Positions 60,000-64,000 of a DNA stretch of 64,000 nt are shown piece by piece. Each line of letters starts with the position of its first letter. Within the stretch, counting starts at the first letter, position 1. The DNA comes from Solibacillus isronensis (GTDB lineage Bacteria > Bacillota > Bacilli > Bacillales_A > Planococcaceae), in the NCBI RefSeq assembly GCF_900168685.1, contig NZ_FVZN01000014.1, positions 1,550,001 to 1,614,000 on the forward strand, read 5' to 3'. The notes beneath the pieces were generated by a model. The model made no database searches. It was not told where the DNA came from and saw only the letters and a program-made list of their open reading frames with translations. The position numbers were made by a program, and so were the translations under genes.

Positions 60000-60098
60000 T
60001 CATTTCCCCCTACTTAATTTTTTTAATTGTTTGAATATCCAGACTTTATTAAATGATGGGAAAACAGCAAAGCCATCTGCCATTTTCAAGCTTTTCAC
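60000..60098 (-). CDS. Possible 32-residue protein coupled to the SDR gene
   Basis: From GTG 60098 (GGAG 4 bases upstream) the frame reads MKSLKMADGFAVFPSFNKVW and ends LKKLSRGK. The stop TGA overlaps the first SDR ATG (ATGATGA), so translation would be coupled. The frame is open further upstream, without a start, to the terminator of TPP copy 1. It may be a remnant of a fused gene. Confidence 0.35.
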   Translation of the reverse strand: MKSLKMADGFAVFPSFNKVWIFKQLKKLSRGK

Positions 60099-60146
60099 AA
60101 AACTCCATCCGTTTTCCTCCTCGCTGGATTTAGATGGACGTAAGTG

Positions 60147-60281
60147 CAAAAAACGTCTCTATTAATATAGAGACGCCAAAAAAGTGTATAGTACACCTAT
60201 AATTGCTCCCTACGTCAGTATTAACTGTCAGGTTCTAAGGGTCAGGTTTTAACCTTCTCAACACGAATGTGTCCCCCTGCA
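60147..60281 (-). promoter_or_regulatory. TPP riboswitch copy 1 (proximal) with terminator
   Basis: Aptamer 60205-60281: minus strand GCAGGGGGACAC, GTTGAGAAGG, then ACCCTTAGAACCTGA, CAGTTAATACTGAC and GTAGGGAGC. CTGAGA-type, ACCCTT and GAACCTGA elements and the final CGTAGGGA are the TPP (thi-box) signature. A hairpin GCGTCTC/GAGACG, then TTTTTTGC (60147-60175) is a terminator. Confidence 0.9.
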
Positions 60282-60304
60282 ATTAAAGTATTTGCATAAG
60301 AAAA

Positions 60305-60435
60305 GCTCCACGTAAATTACGCGGAGCCATAGTAAGTACAGAAAAACTAATATGTACTTTGCTCCCTACGTCCGTATTAACGGTCAGGTTCTAAGGGTCA
60401 GGTTCTACCTTCTCAACACAAATGTGTCCCCCTGC
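60305..60435 (-). promoter_or_regulatory. TPP riboswitch copy 2 (distal) with terminator
   Basis: Aptamer 60361-60435, nearly the same as copy 1 (GCAGGGGGACAC, GTTGAGAAGG, ACCCTTAGAACCTGA, CGGACGTAGGGAGC). The terminator GCTCCGCGT/ACGTGGAGC with TTTTCTT follows at 60305-60327. So it regulates by its own attenuator upstream of copy 1. Confidence 0.92.
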
Positions 60436-60455
60436 AAATGCATTTAATTAGCTTG

Positions 60456-60484
60456 ATTCTATCAAAATGGGTTGATTTTAACAA
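60456..60484 (-). promoter_or_regulatory. Promoter of the tandem TPP leader
   Basis: Minus-strand -35 TTGTTA (60479-60484) and -10 TAGAAT (60456-60461), spaced by exactly 17. It lies just upstream of TPP copy 2. Confidence 0.75.
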
Positions 60485-60559
60485 GTATTTGTAAGCTAAA
60501 AAAGAAACGGTCAACATTGTCGTCCCAAGCCAATCATTTGTTAACATTCCTAAAATGCC

Positions 60560-60600
60560 AAAAGCGCGTTCCTAAATAAACGCGCCCTTTAATTGAGTAA
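60560..60600 (-). repeat. Palindromic element copy 9, variant hairpin
   Basis: GCGCGTT and AACGCGC pair around CCTAAAT, with CCCTTTAATTGAG at the right; outer arms are decayed. The paired sequence differs from other copies in both arms. Confidence 0.6.
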
Positions 60601-60654
60601 CTAAGTCTATATTAATGGTTAATTCTGAGGTAGGAGTGGAGCATTATCTATTTC

Positions 60655-60975
60655 TTATTGAATATCTAATGCAGTTACATAAGTAGCGGTACTACCTTCC
60701 CATGTTCCTACTATTTCAACTATATATTTCCCTTTTTCTTTTATTTCTTCAAATGTATTATACGTTGCAATCACATTATTATTGTCCCAGACTCTTATTT
60801 CGTATTGAGTTGGTTCTTTTTCAAATTCTAAATTTACAGTGTCGGTTAGATTAACTATAATAACTTGACCTTGTTCAATATTCACCATCTCGGTTGGAGG
60901 AGCATGATCTGCCTCCACAGTTACTACTTGCCCTGTACAAGGTGGGGGGCGCTGATTCGAGACCAGTCGGACCAT
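60655..60975 (-). pseudogene. Truncated secreted-protein tail fused to a tRNA fragment
   Basis: The frame's N-terminal residues (MVRLVSNQRPPPCTG) are translation of a tRNA-Val 3' fragment and cannot be protein. The remainder (about 88 residues, EMVNIEQGQVIIVNLTDTVN, then YEIRVWDNNNVIATYNTFEE, then GKYIVEIVGTWEGSTATYV) is a beta-rich C-terminal domain of an extracellular protein. The 5' part was lost at the fusion point near 60930. Translation from the internal ATG 60888 has no clear site. Confidence 0.75.
60932..60975 (+). repeat. Degenerate tRNA-Val 3' half
   Basis: TACAAGGTGGGGGGCGCTGA, then TTCGAGACCAGTCGG and ACCATTATTTTATTAAG, match 46037-46082 (anticodon 3' strand, T-arm, acceptor) with several changes. 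The 5' half of a tRNA is absent. Identity continues through the terminator that follows. Confidence 0.85.
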
Positions 60976-60986
60976 TATTTTATTAA

Positions 60987-61021
60987 GCTCACAAACGTTG
61001 TTATATCGGCATTTGTGAGCT
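60987..61021 (+). terminator. Copy of the tRNA-Val terminator
   Basis: GCTCACAAACGTTGTTATAT is identical to that at 46087; the 3' arm is diverged (GGCATTTGTGAGC), then TTTTTCTTTTCAGAAGA. Confidence 0.8.
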
Positions 61022-61075
61022 TTTTCTTTTCAGAAGATTTCTTATGTTGATAATTGTGTAACATGGATAAAATAA

Positions 61076-61621
61076 TTATATAGTGACCTCTTCAATTTTA
61101 TTGAATATTTCAGAATATAACTTTTCCAATTCATTCGGTTCATTCAAATGAAAAAACCAAACACTTTCCTTTTCTGTCTCAATATCATATAAAAATATAG
61201 TTGAATGTGTCTTTTCAATGCTATCCATAGAATGTGGAATATTATTTAGAGAAACTTCTTTTTCATTTAAATAGTTTATTTTGTTATTTACAAAGGGATA
61301 GTGTGCTTTACTAGAATTCCAAAATACAATCGGTATTTCTACATTATGATACGCCTCTGAAAATTGATCATTTGAAGCATCCACAAACATACTTGGAGTG
61401 ATCATAATAGCATTAAATTCACTAGATAGAATGTCAACTTTATTATTTAACTCCTCTAAAGAAATGTGTTCAAATGTAATATTTTTATTTTGAATATCTG
61501 GAGTATCACCTATAATTGCAATTTTTAATTCTTGTCTATCATATGGTATTTCTAATGTTTCTATGTTTTTACATCCTGAAATGCAAAAAAGTAAAACATA
61601 TGCAATTAGCCATTTCTTCAT
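61076..61621 (-). CDS. Lipoprotein of unknown function
   Basis: 181 residues with signal and lipobox (LLFCISGCKN). The domain has strands ELKIAIIGDTPDI, AIMITPSMFVD and IPIVFWNSSKAHYPF, a periplasmic-binding-like alpha/beta fold with an IGDTP loop. Two hydrophobic strands are separated by charged helices (ELEKLYSEIFNKIEEVTI at the end). No recognised family. The ATG follows AAGGAG. Confidence 0.72.
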   Translation of the reverse strand: MKKWLIAYVLLFCISGCKNIETLEIPYDRQELKIAIIGDTPDIQNKNITFEHISLEELNNKVDILSSEFNAIMITPSMFVDASNDQFSEAYHNVEIPIVFWNSSKAHYPFVNNKINYLNEKEVSLNNIPHSMDSIEKTHSTIFLYDIETEKESVWFFHLNEPNELEKLYSEIFNKIEEVTI

Positions 61622-61769
61622 AATTATTTTCTCCTTTTTAACAGTACTAATAGTTAGAGAAATCTACTGTACATCAGAAATTTCAAATGTACGGATCCTC
61701 CCAGTTGTTCTATTACCTATATTAATTTTAATATACAATTCCTTTTATTAACAGAATAACAAAAAGTTG

Positions 61770-61836
61770 TTCTACAATATGGCCCTTAAACGGAATAACG
61801 CGATCTTCTTATTGAAGAATCGCGCGCTATAATGGA
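61770..61836 (-). repeat. Palindromic element copy 10
   Basis: TTCTACAATATGGCCC, hairpin GCGATCTTCTTATTGAAG continuing to AATCGCGCG, right end ATAATGGAG. It lies about 139 bases 3' of the histidine-kinase stop, beyond that gene's own terminator. Confidence 0.8.
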
Positions 61837-61927
61837 GTACCTATAAAATCACTTTATCTTCTAACACTCTTAGCTTTGTGAAAGAATCAAGTTCGTAATC
61901 TTTTGCAAAAACTTCTTTTCCACTAAA

Positions 61928-61969
61928 AAAGGCTATGGCACGTTTTTTGAATTTGTACCATAACCTTTT
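61928..61969 (-). terminator. Terminator of the histidine-kinase gene
   Basis: AAAGGCTATGGCAC (61928-61942) pairs with GTACCATAACCTTTT (61955-61969) with two bulged or mismatched positions. Confidence 0.8.
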
Positions 61970-61974
61970 ACTAT

Positions 61975-63282
61975 TTACTTAATAGGGATTTTTACAACCG
62001 CTATTGTCTCTTTTTCATTTATTCTATCAAATGTAATCGTTCCATTGTATTTATTAATTGTTTCTTTAACAATAAACAAACCTTGTCCTCTAACTCTTCC
62101 TTTCTCTACTTTTTTCGTTGAGTAGCCTTGTTTAAAAATTTGATTTTTGTCTGGTAGCTTTTGTCCAGTGTTTGTAATCGAGAACGTATAATATAACTCG
62201 TCTGCTTTACAGCTAACTGTAATTTTACGTAGTTCCTCTGGCAACTCCATTGTCGCTTCTATCGCATTATCAATTATGTTCGATAATATATTGATTAAGT
62301 CAATCGTTTTTATGTTATCAAATGGATTGTCATCAACGGTTATCTGTATATCAATTTGTTGATTTTGACATGTTAATTTTTTTGTTTGCAGTAATATCGC
62401 TAATCCTGGGTGATCAAGATTCAATTTAATGGATTCAATTGTCTGTATGTCTTTAGACAAAGAATCTACATACTTTGTCGCTTGATCTACCTCACCTATA
62501 TGCAGAAAGCCATGTAAAACCTGGATATGATTAATATAATCGTGCCTAAATGATGAGACAGAAGCAATTAACGTTTTAATTTCCTTTTGATACGTATCCT
62601 CCGTAGTTCCAACTTCTTTTTGATACCACTTTTGTAAAAGTAAGAAAGAAATAATAACAATAATAACAAAAAGTCCGCTGAGTATTAATAGAAAAATATT
62701 ACTATTAATAACGGTTTCTTTAATCCCGTCAAGTGTCTCCGTACTAATATCAATGCCAAGGTAGCTAATGATTTCCCCATTTCCATTCATAATAGGAGTC
62801 CCAACCGTTATATAATGATGACCATATTTCGTATCTTCCAGGATCCCTGTTACAAATTGCTTTCCTTCTTCATACGCTAATTTCACTTGGGCTTCCGGTA
62901 CTGTACATGCTTCACCTATTGGAAAATCATTTGGATTATCCTTGTTTTCAGGTTCACCTACAATTAAAGCTTTCGATGTAGTAGGATTGTCTATTTCCAT
63001 AGTATAGACGTATAATACACCTAGTTTTTCTCGGGCATCATTCAAATAATGTCGTATTGTCCAATAATCTTCATCACGATTCCGTTCTTTTAAAAATCGC
63101 TCATACGTTTCCAGGTCAATCGCCTTTGCAATGGATTTGGCGGCTTCAAGATTTTGGTTAGCAATCGCCTCTTCCACTGTATCTTCAATCTTTATATAGG
63201 AAGTATACATACTTATTCCAATAAAGAATATGACTAATACTATAGATAACACTATTATTAGCTTTAATTTAAAACGTTTCAT
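61975..63282 (-). CDS. Sensor histidine kinase, AgrC/DcuS type, orphan
   Basis: 435 residues. The N-terminal helix (LKLIIVLSIVLVIFFIGI) and a second near residue 190 (IFLLILSGLFVIIVIISFLL) bracket an extracellular dCACHE/PAS-like domain of about 150 residues (YVYTMEIDN, then HYITVGTPIMNGNGEIISYL). The H-box is SFRHDYINHIQVLHGFLHIG near 245, a Spo0B/AgrC-type FRHDY motif. ATP-binding: NILSNIIDNAIEAT, FSITNTG and GQGLFIVKET. The response regulator is not adjacent. The ATG is behind AGGAAGAG. Confidence 0.92.
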   Translation of the reverse strand: MKRFKLKLIIVLSIVLVIFFIGISMYTSYIKIEDTVEEAIANQNLEAAKSIAKAIDLETYERFLKERNRDEDYWTIRHYLNDAREKLGVLYVYTMEIDNPTTSKALIVGEPENKDNPNDFPIGEACTVPEAQVKLAYEEGKQFVTGILEDTKYGHHYITVGTPIMNGNGEIISYLGIDISTETLDGIKETVINSNIFLLILSGLFVIIVIISFLLLQKWYQKEVGTTEDTYQKEIKTLIASVSSFRHDYINHIQVLHGFLHIGEVDQATKYVDSLSKDIQTIESIKLNLDHPGLAILLQTKKLTCQNQQIDIQITVDDNPFDNIKTIDLINILSNIIDNAIEATMELPEELRKITVSCKADELYYTFSITNTGQKLPDKNQIFKQGYSTKKVEKGRVRGQGLFIVKETINKYNGTITFDRINEKETIAVVKIPIK

Positions 63283-63788
63283 ATTAAAACACTCTTCCTT
63301 ACTATTAAATACATATTTTGCTGTAAATTAAACAAATAATTATTTTCCTATACTTGAAATAGCCATCCCACCCGACTGATGAAATAAGGGCTATTCCATT
63401 TATTTTATTATTCTTTGTACTATTGAAAAATGCTTTAATACAATTAAGTCCTTACCTTTCAATTAGTAAGCTGTTATAAAATCTATAATTATTACTATTA
63501 ATTAGATATAAAGGAACAAAAAACAGTATAAACGTTCTAAATCCTTTTGTCCAAAGAACTTTTATATTATCAAAGAATGTAATTATTTATTTTTCCTCAA
63601 AGTCTATTTAATTTAACAATAGCTAAAGTCAAGGAAAAATCCCCTGGCTTTCCCTTATTTCTGTCCTCAAACATGGTTGGCAATAACCTTTTATAAATAG
63701 AAATCTACAACAATCTGGTCCTTAAACAGAAAAACGCGATCTCCTTATTGAAGAATCGCGCCTTTTCATCAAACACCTAGTAATTATT
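63283..63788. other. 506-base gap with palindromic element copy 11
   Basis: AT-rich upstream region of the kinase gene (63283-63600), then a C-rich piece near 63641-63655, then element copy 11. No reading frame of note. Confidence 0.5.
63705..63763 (-). repeat. Palindromic element copy 11
   Basis: CTACAACAATCTGGTCC, then hairpin GCGATCTCCTTATTGAAGAA with TCGCG, right end CGCGCCTTTTCATC. It lies 26 bases 3' of the spoIIP-like stop. Confidence 0.8.
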
Positions 63789-64000
63789 TTATGGCTCCTT
63801 TACAATTTCTTTTATAGCTTCAGCTAAAGCATCCGTAGCTCTAAATGCTTCTTCCAATGTATTTTCAATACCACCAATGTCTAATAATACAGACTGCTTT
63901 TGAATTTCTTGGTTATATGTGTTCCTTGGATTTTCACCTTTCACGATTACCCCTCTTGATATTCCTGGGTACAGCTTTTCCAATTTTTGATGAAGATTGT
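63789..64000 (-). CDS. SpoIIP-like peptidoglycan amidase/endopeptidase, C-terminal fragment
   Basis: The frame runs off the window. The visible 70 residues (QKLEKLYPGISRGVIVKGEN, then YNQEIQKQSVLLDIGGIENT, then EEAFRATDALAEAIKEI) match the end of SpoIIP, which removes stem peptides from glycan for engulfment. SRGV...YNQ...GGIENTLEEA is distinctive. The upstream part is outside the window. It lies at the end of the accessory zone with an element 26 bases after its stop. Confidence 0.85.
   Translation of the reverse strand, partial: NLHQKLEKLYPGISRGVIVKGENPRNTYNQEIQKQSVLLDIGGIENTLEEAFRATDALAEAIKEIVKEP

Larger units (their letters stand above)
61622..61974. other. 353-base gap between lipoprotein and histidine kinase
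   Basis: Holds element copy 10 (61770-61836) and the kinase terminator (61928-61969). The segment 61622-61769 is AT-rich with the lipoprotein promoter region; no further gene is seen. Confidence 0.5.

Noticed and set aside
60898-60975. N-terminus of the 106-codon frame as real protein
   Set aside because: The codons are a tRNA-Val fragment read in reverse, so the gene is truncated.
46003-64000. A functional integron with integrase and attI
   Set aside because: No integrase-like gene in the window; only attC-like elements are seen, so the claim is limited to an analogy.

Overview
The window looks like the chromosome of a low-GC, spore-forming Gram-positive of the Planococcaceae/Caryophanaceae type (Solibacillus or Lysinibacillus-like). 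The evidence is the AT-rich sequence, strong AGGAGG-type ribosome binding sites with many TTG/GTG starts, a ccdA-ccdC-yneK cluster arranged as in Bacillus, an SLH/SH3 cell-wall amidase, a SpoIIP fragment, a Gram-positive BirA operator on bioB and preQ1-I and TPP riboswitches. The genus is an inference.

From 1 to about 46 kb the window is ordinary chromosome. It holds cytochrome c maturation genes (0.7-2.1 kb), a GIY-YIG-like protein, a CBS-ACT protein, a TPR protein, type II NADH dehydrogenase with a DUF1641 partner (6.8-8.5 kb), an aldo/keto reductase, an HxlR regulator divergent from an MFS pump, a VanY-type carboxypeptidase, RarD, a heterodimeric ABC multidrug exporter (13.7-17.3 kb), a CopC-like protein, a TetR-SDR pair, an rRNA methyltransferase, biotin synthase under two BirA operators, a NatAB/YhaQP-like ABC exporter, a frameshifted small membrane gene, two N-acetylmuramoyl-L-alanine amidases, several transporters, and a run of small housekeeping and accessory genes (39-46 kb). 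A 540-bp array of 21-bp phased repeats lies between convergent genes at 35.8-36.3 kb.

From a tRNA-Val gene at 46.0 kb to the right edge the character changes to accessory DNA. Single unrelated genes (HAD phosphatase, two GNAT acetyltransferases, lipoproteins, a cold-shock-domain protein, DUF5071 and DUF4275-like proteins) are interspersed with two IS3-family insertion sequences and gene fragments. Nearly every minus-strand gene here is followed, in one fixed orientation, by a 60-75 bp bulged palindromic element with an internal terminator hairpin. The plus-strand genes at 52.5-53.8 kb are followed by a different CCCAAA/TTTGGG palindrome. A degenerate copy of the tRNA-Val 3' half and its terminator recurs at 60.9 kb, so 46.1-60.9 kb may be an old genomic island, although no integrase is visible.

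Inside that segment is a queuosine block (queF, queC, YhhQ-type transporter) with two separate preQ1-I riboswitches, and two tandem TPP riboswitches ahead of an SDR gene rather than a recognisable thiamine gene. The right edge holds an orphan AgrC/DcuS-like histidine kinase and the 3' end of a spoIIP-like gene. The repeat-associated single-gene array is the best candidate for something undescribed.
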